A stretch of DNA of 64,000 nucleotides, from NCBI GenBank assembly GCA_002483345.1, contig DLHS01000018.1:62001-126000 (forward strand), written 5' to 3'. A program made the translations under genes and the position numbers. Shown piece by piece: positions 35,600-43,011 of this stretch. Below the pieces are notes generated by a model. The model saw only the letters and a list, made by a program, of their open reading frames with translations, was not told the origin of the DNA and did not search any database. The DNA comes from Bacteroidetes bacterium UBA7662. Its GTDB lineage: Bacteria; Bacteroidota; Bacteroidia; UBA7662. How positions within the stretch are numbered: position 1 is the stretch's first letter; every line of letters starts with the position of its first letter.

Positions 35600-36196
35600 T
35601 CAAAAAAGCTTCAGCTGACGTGCCCTGAGGTTGAAAGAAAGGCGATGCAGGGGGGTAATGCCAAATATTTCAATCGCTGCCCGGTGGTCGGTGGTCGGAT
35701 AACCCTTGTTCCGGTCCCAGCCGTAATTCGGATAACGTTCATGGTAATCGAACATCAGCTCATCCCGGTAGGTTTTGGCCAGAATGGAGGCGGCTGCAAT
35801 GCTGGCGTAATTCGCATCTCCCTTTATCAGGCAGCGATGCGGTATGGTTTTGTAAGGTTTGAAACGATTCCCATCTATCAGCAGCATATCCGGTTGCACC
35901 TCCAGCTGGTCGATGGCTTTGTGCATGGATACAAAACTCGCCTGCAGAATGTTGATGGTATCTATCATTTCATTGCAGGTGCTGCTCACAGCCCAGGCGG
36001 TGGCGTTTTTTTCGATGTGTTCACGCAACCGGAAGCGTTTTTCTGCACTCAGCACTTTGCTGTCGCGGAGCAGGCGTATGTCAAAATCAGGAGAAAGGAT
36101 GACCGCGGCAGCCACCACGGGACCTGCAAGACAACCCCTTCCGGCCTCGTCGCAACCTGCCTCTATAATGCCTTCCTGAAAATGCCGATGCAACAT
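35600..36196 (-). CDS. rnhB: Ribonuclease HII
   Basis: 198 aa with the start set at MLHRHFQEGIIEAGCDEAGRG; two upstream Met codons in frame (to 36232) are possible but less like the family. Motifs: AGCDEAGRGCLAGPVVAAAV (catalytic Asp-Glu), LRDSKVLSAEKR, LLIDGNRF and KGDANYASIAAASILAKTYRD. It removes RNA from RNA-DNA hybrids and misinserted ribonucleotides in DNA. The T9SS-tailed gene lies 45 bases downstream on the same strand. Confidence 0.94.
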   Translation of the reverse strand: MLHRHFQEGIIEAGCDEAGRGCLAGPVVAAAVILSPDFDIRLLRDSKVLSAEKRFRLREHIEKNATAWAVSSTCNEMIDTINILQASFVSMHKAIDQLEVQPDMLLIDGNRFKPYKTIPHRCLIKGDANYASIAAASILAKTYRDELMFDYHERYPNYGWDRNKGYPTTDHRAAIEIFGITPLHRLSFNLRARQLKLF

Positions 36197-36303
36197 GAGA
36201 ATGAATCTAACCATTGAAGCCGAAAGCGGCAAAGTTTCAATTCGATTTTTTTGTTACCAACATTCAGACCCGGCTACCAATAGAAATATTGCTACTTCTG
36301 TCC

Positions 36304-36311
36304 TACCTTTG
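36304..36311 (+). promoter_or_regulatory. -7 box upstream of the small membrane protein and fur-family genes
   Basis: TACCTTTG matches TAnnTTTG, 18 bases before the ATG at 36330. A TTG at 36289-36291 is closer than the usual -33 spacing. No GCAAC palindrome is seen here, so the repressor may not control its own promoter. Confidence 0.55.
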
Positions 36312-36329
36312 TGACTTCAAACAAGCGCC

Positions 36330-36527
36330 ATGAAATTCAAACTCGCCGCCTTCTTTACTGTCATCACCCTTGCTTTTTTTGGTCTGGTGTTTTATCTGGG
36401 CATTTTTAATCCCGATGCTTTGAATTATACCCACATGCTCATCCTGACAGTACTGATTTCGATTGTCAGCTATTTCATCAGCATGGGCGCCTTTGCCGAC
36501 ATCGACGACGAACGGGCAGGCAAGTAA
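36330..36527 (+). CDS. Small two-helix membrane protein, unknown function
   Basis: 65 aa. Two membrane segments (about 4-26 and 34-54) and a short acidic tail (DIDDERAGK). No family recognised. It is real rather than chance: it has a promoter box, a good ATG context and ends 3 bases before the Fur-family gene, which must be co-transcribed. It could be an accessory of metal handling or an unrelated small protein. Confidence 0.7.
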   Translation: MKFKLAAFFTVITLAFFGLVFYLGIFNPDALNYTHMLILTVLISIVSYFISMGAFADIDDERAGK

Positions 36528-36530
36528 ATC

Positions 36531-36953
36531 ATGAGTGCACGGGCTCAGGAACTGCTGAAAGATTACCAGTTGCGTTTAACCGACTGCCGGATTGACGTAC
36601 TGGACTTTCTGCTGGTCAATCAACGTGCTGTTTCACAGCCTGAGCTGGAACAGCAACTATCGGATCGATTCGACCGCGTAACGCTGTACCGTACCCTCAA
36701 TACTTTCAACGAAAAAGGCCTCATTCATGAAGTGACCGACACCAGCGGCACCATGAAATTCGCCCTTTGTGGTGAAGCCTGCCACGGCAGCGACCACCAC
36801 CACCACGAACATGTGCATTTCCATTGCACCCAATGCAATCAGACTGTTTGTATCAATGAAGTGGATGTCCCCCACCTCTCCCTGCCTACAGGCTTTAAAC
36901 CACAAAAATTCAGCTTTATCATCGAAGGCATCTGCCAGAGTTGCCAACAATAA
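36531..36953 (+). CDS. Fur-family metal-dependent repressor, Zur-like
   Basis: 140 aa. An N-terminal winged helix (about 8-75; QLRLTDCRIDVLDFLLV, DRVTLYRTLNTFNEKGLIHEV) is joined to a C-terminal dimerisation domain with a His cluster (SDHHHHEHVHFHC, about 87-99). Two CxxC motifs (CTQC and CQSC at the C-terminus) suit a structural Cys4 zinc site. The family senses Fe, Zn, Mn or peroxide. The His-rich partner genes and palindromic GCAAC-N3-GTTGC sites on their promoters favour a zinc sensor, by inference. It is 68 bases upstream of the TonB receptor gene, which has its own promoter. Confidence 0.88.
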   Translation: MSARAQELLKDYQLRLTDCRIDVLDFLLVNQRAVSQPELEQQLSDRFDRVTLYRTLNTFNEKGLIHEVTDTSGTMKFALCGEACHGSDHHHHEHVHFHCTQCNQTVCINEVDVPHLSLPTGFKPQKFSFIIEGICQSCQQ

Positions 36954-36997
36954 GCCTGGTATTCTTTCGCAGATGAACCAAATCCAATGATTTCGGT

Positions 36998-37019
36998 TAT
37001 TTTTGCAACTCCGTTGCAA
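36998..37019 (+). promoter_or_regulatory. -7 box overlapped by a perfect palindrome: putative Fur/Zur-family operator
   Basis: TATTTTTG (36998-37005) fits the -7 consensus. TTGCAACTCCGTTGCAA (37003-37019) is a perfect 7-3-7 palindrome that covers the end of the box and the expected transcription start, three bases before the ATG at 37022. Binding there would block initiation. The same GCAAC-N3-GTTGC core recurs at 40168-40180. Confidence 0.6.
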
Positions 37020-37021
37020 TC

Positions 37022-39355
37022 ATGCGCCATTTCCTTGTTTTTCTTCTTTTGCTTTCCACCTTACCGGCCAGCGGACAATTCAGTCTGACAGGAACTGTAA
37101 GCGGTAATAACGGAGGACCTCTCCCGGGGGCAACCATTTACCTGCATGAACTTAAAAAAGGGGTTGTCAGCGATGCGGCCGGTGCTTACCGATTCGACAA
37201 CCTGCGCCCGGGTCACTACCACCTCCACACCCAGTATATAGGACATATTGCCCGAACCATCGACATTGAAATAGGCAAAACATCGCTGCGATACGACATT
37301 GTCCTGCAGCCTTCGTCCCTTGAACTGCGCGAAATCATTGTAGAAAGTGATCTGCTGAAACTGGATGAAAAGGGACAAAGCCAGTCGGTAGAGGTTGTAG
37401 GTGCCGAACAGATCCGTAAATACAATGGCATTACCCTGATGCAAAGCCTGGAGCGCCTGCCTGGCATCAACAGCATCAATACAGGGATTGGTGTCAGTAA
37501 ACCCGTAATCAGGGGGTTGAGCTTTAACCGGGTGGCTGTGACTGATCAGGGCATACGCCAGGAAGGGCAGCAGTGGGGGCTTGATCATGGGCTGGAGATA
37601 GATCAATTCGGGGTCGGAAGGGTAGAAATCATCAAAGGACCGGCCTCTCTCCTGTATGGCAGCGATGCCATGGCTGGTGTGGTGCAGATAAAGGCGGCCC
37701 CCTTTCCGATGGAAGGAAAAACAAGTGCACAATTATCACAACTGTACAGGAGCGTAAACAATCAGTACGGTATGAGTGCTGAATTCGCCGGACATCACCA
37801 TGATTTTGTCTGGCGCATGCGCGGCACCCTTCAGGATTACGGAGATTACAGCCTGCCCGCAGATTCATTCCGTTACAACCGTTTCACCCTGGCCCTGCCC
37901 GACCGGCAACTCAAAAACACGGCAGGGACCGAACAACACGGAAGTATCACCGGGGGCGTTCAAAAGCCCTGGGGGTTCAGTCAGCTTACTTTCAGCAGGT
38001 TTCATCAACAGATCGGCTATTTTGCCGGTGCCCTGGGGCGTCCGCTGGCATACCAGCTGGTACCCGATGGCAATAGCCGCAACATCGACCTTCCCCGACA
38101 GCAGCTTACACACAGCAGGATTGTCTGGAACAGCAATGTGCAGCTGGGTAATAACTGGCTGGAAGCGGATCTCGGCTATCAGCACAACCAGCGGGAAGAA
38201 CATTCTTATCCGCATGCACACGGCAGGCAGCAGCTCGACAGCAGCAATACACTGGCGCATGGCCTCCTCCTTCAAACGGCTACTTTTAACCTGCGTTTTC
38301 ACTGGCGGCTCGATTCATTACACAGACTGGTAGCAGGTATGAACGGTCAGGCCCAGTGGCATCATATCAGTGGTTATGAGTTTCTTGTTCCTGATTATAA
38401 GACGGCTCAGTCGGGCATTTTTGCCCTTTGGCAATTCAAAAAAAGTACGGTGTGGCAATGGAATGCCGGACTCCGCGTGGATGTGGCCCGGATGCAGTCA
38501 ACCGCCTACAGCGAAATCCTGGCTGATGGCAGTGTGCGCGTAAGGGCAGTAGCTGTGAACCGGTTTTTCAGCAATTTGTCGGGATCTGCCGGCGTTTCCT
38601 GGAATCCGACCCCACTCTGGCAGATCAAAGCGAATCTGGGCAGTAGTTTCAGGATGCCTGCAATACCGGAGCTGACTTCAAACGGCGTACACCATGGCAG
38701 TTTCAGGCATGAGACAGGAGACGTAAATCTGGAGCCTGAACGGGGTTATCAGCTTGATCTGGGGCTGGTATTCAGGCAGGAAAAAATGGAACTGAAGGTA
38801 TCACCTTATGCCAGTTATTACCAGCATTACATCTACCTGCGCCCCACGGGTCTTTTCAGCTTTTTACCCGATGGCGGTCAGCTGTACCGCTATGAACAGG
38901 CTCCTGTTTTTCACACGGGTACAGAGGTTTCCGCAGAATTCCACTGGATAAAATCCTTTCATATGGGTATCAGCGGGGCGTATACCTGGCTTACCAATCT
39001 GGAAACCGGCGTTCCACTGCCCTTCACGCCGCCCTTACAAGCCATGCTGGATATGGAATACAGCTTCCGGTCACCAGCCAGCTGGCTTGCCGCACCCTAT
39101 GTGGGGGTAGACCTGCAGCTATTTGCTGCTCAGAACCGGGTCGACAGAAATGAAGCCACCACTCCATCCTACAGCCTGATTAACCTTCACCTGGGGAGCG
39201 AGCTGGTCTGGAAAAAACAAAAAGCAGAAGTCCGCCTACTGGTAAACAATCTATTCGACACGCCTTACCTCAACCACCTCAGCCGCTACAGGCTCCTGAA
39301 TCTCCCTGAACCCGGCCGAAATGTGCAATTGATGCTACATATCCCCATCGGATAA
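37022..39355 (+). CDS. Histidine-rich TonB-dependent receptor, putative zinc/metal importer (ZnuD-like role)
   Basis: 777 aa. Signal peptide about 1-19 (LPASGQ), CarboxypepD_reg-like domain about 21-105 (GGPLPGATIYLHE), plug about 115-225 (VIRGLSFNRVAVTDQGIRQ, VEIIKGPASLLYGSDAMAG) and a barrel. Predicted extracellular regions are rich in His: AGHHHDFVW, EEHSYPHAHG, QWHHISGYE, NGVHHGSFRHETG. His-rich loops are known in zinc receptors such as ZnuD of Neisseria. A Fur-family gene precedes it, a palindromic operator lies on its promoter and two small lipoproteins follow. Zinc is the most likely ligand by inference; copper or a metal chelate are alternatives. Confidence 0.85.
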   Translation: MRHFLVFLLLLSTLPASGQFSLTGTVSGNNGGPLPGATIYLHELKKGVVSDAAGAYRFDNLRPGHYHLHTQYIGHIARTIDIEIGKTSLRYDIVLQPSSLELREIIVESDLLKLDEKGQSQSVEVVGAEQIRKYNGITLMQSLERLPGINSINTGIGVSKPVIRGLSFNRVAVTDQGIRQEGQQWGLDHGLEIDQFGVGRVEIIKGPASLLYGSDAMAGVVQIKAAPFPMEGKTSAQLSQLYRSVNNQYGMSAEFAGHHHDFVWRMRGTLQDYGDYSLPADSFRYNRFTLALPDRQLKNTAGTEQHGSITGGVQKPWGFSQLTFSRFHQQIGYFAGALGRPLAYQLVPDGNSRNIDLPRQQLTHSRIVWNSNVQLGNNWLEADLGYQHNQREEHSYPHAHGRQQLDSSNTLAHGLLLQTATFNLRFHWRLDSLHRLVAGMNGQAQWHHISGYEFLVPDYKTAQSGIFALWQFKKSTVWQWNAGLRVDVARMQSTAYSEILADGSVRVRAVAVNRFFSNLSGSAGVSWNPTPLWQIKANLGSSFRMPAIPELTSNGVHHGSFRHETGDVNLEPERGYQLDLGLVFRQEKMELKVSPYASYYQHYIYLRPTGLFSFLPDGGQLYRYEQAPVFHTGTEVSAEFHWIKSFHMGISGAYTWLTNLETGVPLPFTPPLQAMLDMEYSFRSPASWLAAPYVGVDLQLFAAQNRVDRNEATTPSYSLINLHLGSELVWKKQKAEVRLLVNNLFDTPYLNHLSRYRLLNLPEPGRNVQLMLHIPIG

Positions 39356-39377
39356 AAATTCTTCATAGCTTTGAATT

Positions 39378-40124
39378 ATGCGCCGCATACTGCTAATTTT
39401 CAGCTGCTTATTGTTTTATACTGCCTGCAAAAAGGAAAAAGCTGATACCCAGCCTCCTGTACTCACCGCTGACCCAAGTCTGAATGGTGCAGGGTTTGAA
39501 CAGGGCGAAAGTTACCAGTTTACCTATACCGCCTCCGACGACAAGAACCTGCGTGATTTGCATATCAGCTGGAATCATAAGTTTGCCGGCATTTTCACAG
39601 ATCTGGGACTACATCCCTGGGAAGGGGAAGAAGTACAGTCGCTGGTGGGTAAAGAACAAAAAGTCAGTTTTGCCGGGCAGGTTCCGGCAGATGCACAGCC
39701 AGGTTTATATGTACTGGAGGCTACTGCCAGTGATGTAGACGGCCGTAAATCGCCACAGATTACCCGCGAATTTCTGGTTATAAACCCGCGAAATCTGACT
39801 GCTCCGGTAGCTACCCTGTCAAATCCTGCTCCAGGGGGCATGCAAGTGACTGCCGGCCAGCCTTTTAACATTGAAGGACTTGTAACTGATGACGACGGAC
39901 TGCGAATAATCGCAATAAAGATTGTCAGGAGCAGTCCTCCCGGGGAAGGCGCTGTTTTATTCGATAAAAAGCTTACTGCTTTTAACAATCCAAGGCTGAT
40001 AAGCCTCAAAGAACCTGTAATCATTCCCACCACCCAAAGCGCAGGTACCGCTATCCTGTATTTGATGGGTGTTGATGCCGCAGACAACACCGCTTTCCTG
40101 CAGCGTAGCCTCGTGATTCAATGA
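39378..40124 (+). CDS. Lipoprotein with two DUF4625-like/Ig-like domains
   Basis: 248 aa. Signal sequence with lipobox-like FYTAC (Cys at about 17). Two beta-sandwich-like repeats follow: about 25-135 (GESYQFTYTASDDKNLRDLHISWNH) and about 145-248 (GQPFNIEGLVTDDDGLRIIAIKI). The D-D-x-x-L pattern is shared with the next lipoprotein. It starts 22 bases after the receptor gene. It should sit in the outer membrane near the receptor and may help capture the ligand. A TAGCTTTG match at 39366-39373 is so close to the ATG that it may be chance. Confidence 0.7.
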   Translation: MRRILLIFSCLLFYTACKKEKADTQPPVLTADPSLNGAGFEQGESYQFTYTASDDKNLRDLHISWNHKFAGIFTDLGLHPWEGEEVQSLVGKEQKVSFAGQVPADAQPGLYVLEATASDVDGRKSPQITREFLVINPRNLTAPVATLSNPAPGGMQVTAGQPFNIEGLVTDDDGLRIIAIKIVRSSPPGEGAVLFDKKLTAFNNPRLISLKEPVIIPTTQSAGTAILYLMGVDAADNTAFLQRSLVIQ

Positions 40125-40135
40125 AGGCTTTTTTT

Positions 40136-40180
40136 TGCAACACTATTGCATAAGTAATTCCTTTATCGCAACTTTGTTGC
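40136..40180 (+). promoter_or_regulatory. Two palindromic operator-like sites on the -33 and -7 boxes of the second lipoprotein gene
   Basis: Site A is TGCAACACTATTGCA (40136-40150) with TGCAA/TTGCA arms; site B is GCAACTTTGTTGC (40168-40180). A TTG in site A (40146-40148) and CAACTTTG in site B (40169-40176) are spaced 20 bases apart, like -33 and -7 boxes. The site centres are 31 bp apart, about three helical turns, so two dimers would lie on one face of the DNA. Confidence 0.55.
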
Positions 40181-40192
40181 ATAAACAAAACT

Positions 40193-40609
40193 ATGATGAA
40201 AAAAACATTGCTTTTGGCTGCGGTTGCAGGTCTTGGTCTGCTGGCCTGTAAAAAAGAAAATACAGCAGATGTCACCAAACCTGTGATTCAGGTAACTACT
40301 CCAGCCGCGGATCATCTTGACAGTGCTCCCGGCAACAGTTTCGACCTTGTAGCCACACTCACCGACGATATAGCCTTATCGCAATGGAAAATGAACATCC
40401 ACGATGCGGACGGGCATACACACCGGATTACTACCTATGCGTGGGAATGGACTGAAACCGGTGATGCGACCGGCAAAAGTTTCGTGCTGACCAAAAGTAT
40501 TGCTGTACCCGACTCTGCTGAGCTATCCACCTATCACCTTGAAATAGAAGCCACTGACAAATCCGGCAATGCGGCTACTCCGGTGATTATCGAAGTACAT
40601 GTGGAGTAG
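40193..40609 (+). CDS. DUF4625-type lipoprotein
   Basis: 138 aa. Signal sequence with lipobox-like LLAC (Cys at about 19). One beta-sandwich domain (about 30-138) with DLVATLTDDIALSQWKMNIHDADGHTHR and VPDSAELSTYHLEIEATDKSGNAATPV. It resembles the repeats of the preceding lipoprotein and the DUF4625 family found in Bacteroidota beside TonB receptors. The DADGHTHR stretch could coordinate a metal. It has its own promoter with two operator-like palindromes, so it can be expressed more strongly than the receptor. Confidence 0.78.
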   Translation: MMKKTLLLAAVAGLGLLACKKENTADVTKPVIQVTTPAADHLDSAPGNSFDLVATLTDDIALSQWKMNIHDADGHTHRITTYAWEWTETGDATGKSFVLTKSIAVPDSAELSTYHLEIEATDKSGNAATPVIIEVHVE

Positions 40610-40829
40610 TGGGGCGTGGGGGAGTGAAGAGAGTGGAGAGGGGAGAGTGAAGGGTGAAGGGTGAGGATGGGCAAACCATACAGTCCTCTTTTGGTTCGAC
40701 AAGTTAATCATAGCAGCCTCTCTGTCCCGTCCTCCCCTCTCCATCTATTCTCCCCTCTCCACTCTCCCCTCTCCACTCTCCACTCTCCCCTCTCCACTCT
40801 CCACTCCCCACTCTCCACTCCCCACACCC
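40602..40829. repeat. Purine-rich tract and complementary pyrimidine-rich tract
   Basis: 40602-40671 is nearly pure G and A (GAGTGGAGAGGGGAGAG units). 40717-40829 is nearly pure C and T (CTCCACTCTCCCCTCTCC units). They are imperfect reverse complements of each other, separated by about 45 mixed bases, so the region can fold back or form triplex DNA. The pyrimidine words also occur at 29276-29330. Confidence 0.75.
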
Positions 40830-40844
40830 AGCATTCCCATTTCC

Positions 40845-40882
40845 AAAGACTTATTCCCAAAATTGGAATAAGTCTTTTTTTT
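40845..40882 (+). terminator. Intrinsic terminator closing the metal-uptake block
   Basis: AAAGACTTATTCC (40845-40857) pairs perfectly with GGAATAAGTCTTT (40865-40877) over a 7-base loop, followed by T to 40882. The end of its T tract doubles as the -33 box of the next promoter. Confidence 0.85.
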
Positions 40883-40911
40883 GGACTTTTTTAGAAAATG
40901 ATGTATCTTTG
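40880..40911 (+). promoter_or_regulatory. Consensus Bacteroidota promoter of the barrel gene
   Basis: TTTG (40880-40883), 20-base spacer, TATCTTTG (40904-40911): a full match to TTTG-N19/21-TAnnTTTG. The two ATG codons at 40898 and 40901 lie inside this promoter, so translation must start downstream. Confidence 0.8.
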
Positions 40912-40930
40912 CAACATCGAATACAAACCG

Positions 40931-41611
40931 TTGTTCAAAAGACTTATACTCCTCTTTTTTCTGAGTGCAAACACCGCTTTAGGGCAATTCTCTCCGGATT
41001 TTAGCACCAACAGCGATTGGAAGGACATCTTTATGCCTAAGGTACATCCTTTCATGTTGTTTCACCCGAATACCCCGGGGTTGGCGGTCGGACTTGAAAT
41101 CAGGCCACTACGCAGTCTTTCCGTTCAGGCAGAATATACGCTTCCCTTTTACGGACTGACCTTTTACAACAACAACTTTGGTAAGTTCGATCAGCAGTTT
41201 CAGCGGGTTCGTGCGGAGATTCGTTTTTACCCTGATCCCAATGAGGACTGGGAGTACTATTTTGCTGCAGAAGGCATCTATAATCAGGAGAAATACTTCC
41301 GGGAACGAAGTTTTATCATCAGGGATGAACTGGCTTTCAACTATATACGATCAGACATCACCTTAAACAGCCTTGGAGGAACCTTGAAAGCGGGGTATCA
41401 GTTTGTTATTTTTGATTGGTTTATAGTAGACACCTATGTAGGTGCCGGTGCCAAAGCAGTTACAACAACCCATGCGCCTATCGGCCTTTATGAAGTGCCC
41501 CTTACCCGTGAAACGACCCGTGAAGGGGGAGATCAGTTTGAGGGGACCAAAATCAAACCTCATTTTTCAATAGGCGCCCGGCTGGGGTTTTCCTTCTTTC
41601 CCCGTTATTGA
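40931..41611 (+). CDS. Outer-membrane beta-barrel protein (DUF3575-like), TTG start
   Basis: 226 aa from the TTG at 40931, which yields the signal peptide MFKRLILLFFLSANTALGQ. The longer frame from 40898 begins inside the -7 box and cannot be translated from that promoter. The mature chain shows repeated barrel strands (LEIRPLRSLSVQAEYTLPF, RVRAEIRFYPDP, GTLKAGYQFVIFDWFIVD, SIGARLGFSFFPRY) and ends in Tyr. DUF3575-like barrel proteins are common in Bacteroidota; function unknown. It is monocistronic. Confidence 0.7.
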   Translation: MFKRLILLFFLSANTALGQFSPDFSTNSDWKDIFMPKVHPFMLFHPNTPGLAVGLEIRPLRSLSVQAEYTLPFYGLTFYNNNFGKFDQQFQRVRAEIRFYPDPNEDWEYYFAAEGIYNQEKYFRERSFIIRDELAFNYIRSDITLNSLGGTLKAGYQFVIFDWFIVDTYVGAGAKAVTTTHAPIGLYEVPLTRETTREGGDQFEGTKIKPHFSIGARLGFSFFPRY

Positions 41612-41660
41612 GGCACTTGTTTAAAAGCCTCGGGCCTTTTTATATCTTGTTGAAAAAAAC

Positions 41661-42071
41661 ATGACCCGAATAACTGGTTTGGGCGGCATATTTTTCAAGG
41701 CCAAAAATCCCGAACAACTCCGCGACTGGTATAAGAAACACCTGCATTTTGACATTTCTCCCTGGGGTGGCAAGACCTTCTTCTGGCGGGAAGCCGAAAA
41801 TCCGGAACAAATCGCCCGCACTGAATGGAGCATCATGGATGACAAAACCACCTACCTCGATCCCGGACAAAAAGATTTCATGATTAATTACCGGGTAGAA
41901 AACCTGGAACTGCTGCTGCAGGAACTAAAGGCGGAAGGTGTTACCGTAGCAGGGGAGATTGAAAGTTATCCTTACGGGAAATTCGGCTGGATAATCGACC
42001 CTGAAGGTCAGAAAATAGAACTTTGGGAACCGATAGAAAGTGGTTTTGACGAAGCGGCTGAGCCCTCATAA
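41661..42071 (+). CDS. VOC/glyoxalase superfamily protein
   Basis: 136 aa, two beta-alpha-beta-beta-beta halves. Family segments: GLGGIFFKAKNPEQLRDWYKKHLHF at the N-terminus and GWIIDPEGQKIELWEP at the C-terminus, with the conserved metal-ligand-type Glu. Substrate unknown; members include dioxygenases, glyoxalases and antibiotic-binding proteins. A possible GAGGC/GCCTC hairpin lies just upstream, after the barrel gene. Confidence 0.85.
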   Translation: MTRITGLGGIFFKAKNPEQLRDWYKKHLHFDISPWGGKTFFWREAENPEQIARTEWSIMDDKTTYLDPGQKDFMINYRVENLELLLQELKAEGVTVAGEIESYPYGKFGWIIDPEGQKIELWEPIESGFDEAAEPS

Positions 42072-42127
42072 AGCAGCTTTCAGCCCTTTTGCCAAAGGAA
42101 CAAATTGAACACTTTCAACCAGAGACC

Positions 42128-42727
42128 ATGTACATTCCCACTCATTTTAAAGGAAAAGATACACAACAGGCTATCGCTTTCATGCAACGGTATATGTTTG
42201 CCACTTTTGTGCGGGTGACCGATGGCGTGGCAACTGCTACCCACCTGCCCATTGTGGTAGAATCACAAAACGATAAAATACTGCTCTCTGCCCACCTTGC
42301 CCTTGCCAATCCGCACAGTCAGCAATTGGACGGTGCGGAGGTACTTGTCATATTTCAGGAGCCACATGCCTATATCTCTCCTGCACATTACGATAAAAGG
42401 GAGAACGTCCCCACCTGGAATTACATAGCGATTCATTGCAGCGGAAAGGTAAAAGTACTTGCGGGTCGGGAAGCACAGGAACGGCTCATGGAAAAGACCA
42501 TACTCACCTTTGAACCTGCTTATCTCCGACAGTTTAAAACTGAAGTCAGTGAGGCCTACAAAAGCGCCCATTTTAAGGCTATTGTAGCTTTTGAAATTGA
42601 AGTAAAGACTTTGGAATACAAGACCAAGCTAAGTCAGAACAAATCAGCAACAGAGCGGCGTCGCATCGCAGGCGCACTACAGCAAACTGAAGAAGGTGCA
42701 AGCCGGGAATTGGGCGGGTTTATGTGA
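42128..42727 (+). CDS. FMN-binding PaiB-type protein
   Basis: 199 aa from the ATG at 42128, giving the family opening MYIPTHFKGKD; the frame extends 13 residues upstream without family similarity. Segments LSAHLALANPHSQQL and HAYISPAHYDKRENVPTWNY are typical of the PaiB (FMN-binding negative transcriptional regulator) group, related to flavin-dependent oxidoreductases. In Bacillus PaiB affects sporulation and protease genes; the role here is unknown. Confidence 0.88.
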   Translation: MYIPTHFKGKDTQQAIAFMQRYMFATFVRVTDGVATATHLPIVVESQNDKILLSAHLALANPHSQQLDGAEVLVIFQEPHAYISPAHYDKRENVPTWNYIAIHCSGKVKVLAGREAQERLMEKTILTFEPAYLRQFKTEVSEAYKSAHFKAIVAFEIEVKTLEYKTKLSQNKSATERRRIAGALQQTEEGASRELGGFM

Positions 42728-42847
42728 GCGCGCTGAAAGTGGCAATAATCTCTTCTATAACTATCTATTCCTTTTCAGCTTAAAAATGACCTGTAATTGG
42801 CGACAGGCAAGTACTTGTAAATTTCTGTTGGCACTGTACTACAAGAA

Positions 42848-43006
42848 TGTAGTTACTTTTTGTAAATACCCTGGCTGAGGGCTTGTACAGTTACCGGCTG
42901 GTGACAGGTTCAGAAGTTGGTCACGGGAAGTTTATCATCCGCAGATAAGCGCTTGTCAATAATGACAGAAGCCGTCTCAATTTGTGTTGAGGCGGCTTTT
43001 TTTTTT
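42848..43006 (+). ncRNA. Candidate small RNA or long structured 3' UTR ending in a strong terminator
   Basis: The terminator at 42969-43006 lies 240 bases after the paiB-like stop, further than usual. Between them a GTTGGC at about 42826 and a TTACTTTTTG at about 42849 imperfectly resemble promoter boxes. Short stems are possible (GTGAC/GTCAC near 42900-42925 and GCTTGTC/GACAGAAGC near 42952-42973). No known RNA family is recognised. The whole 42728-43011 stretch otherwise holds no gene. Confidence 0.2.
42969..43006 (+). terminator. Intrinsic terminator
   Basis: AAGCCGTCTCAA (42969-42980) pairs with TTGAGGCGGCTT (42987-42998), one G-T wobble, over the loop TTTGTG, followed by T to 43006. Confidence 0.88.
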
Positions 43007-43011
43007 ACATT

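Noticed and set aside
39366..39373. TAGCTTTG as promoter of the first lipoprotein gene
   Set aside because: It is four bases from the ATG and would give a leaderless message; without a -33 box it is likely chance, and the gene can be read from the receptor promoter.
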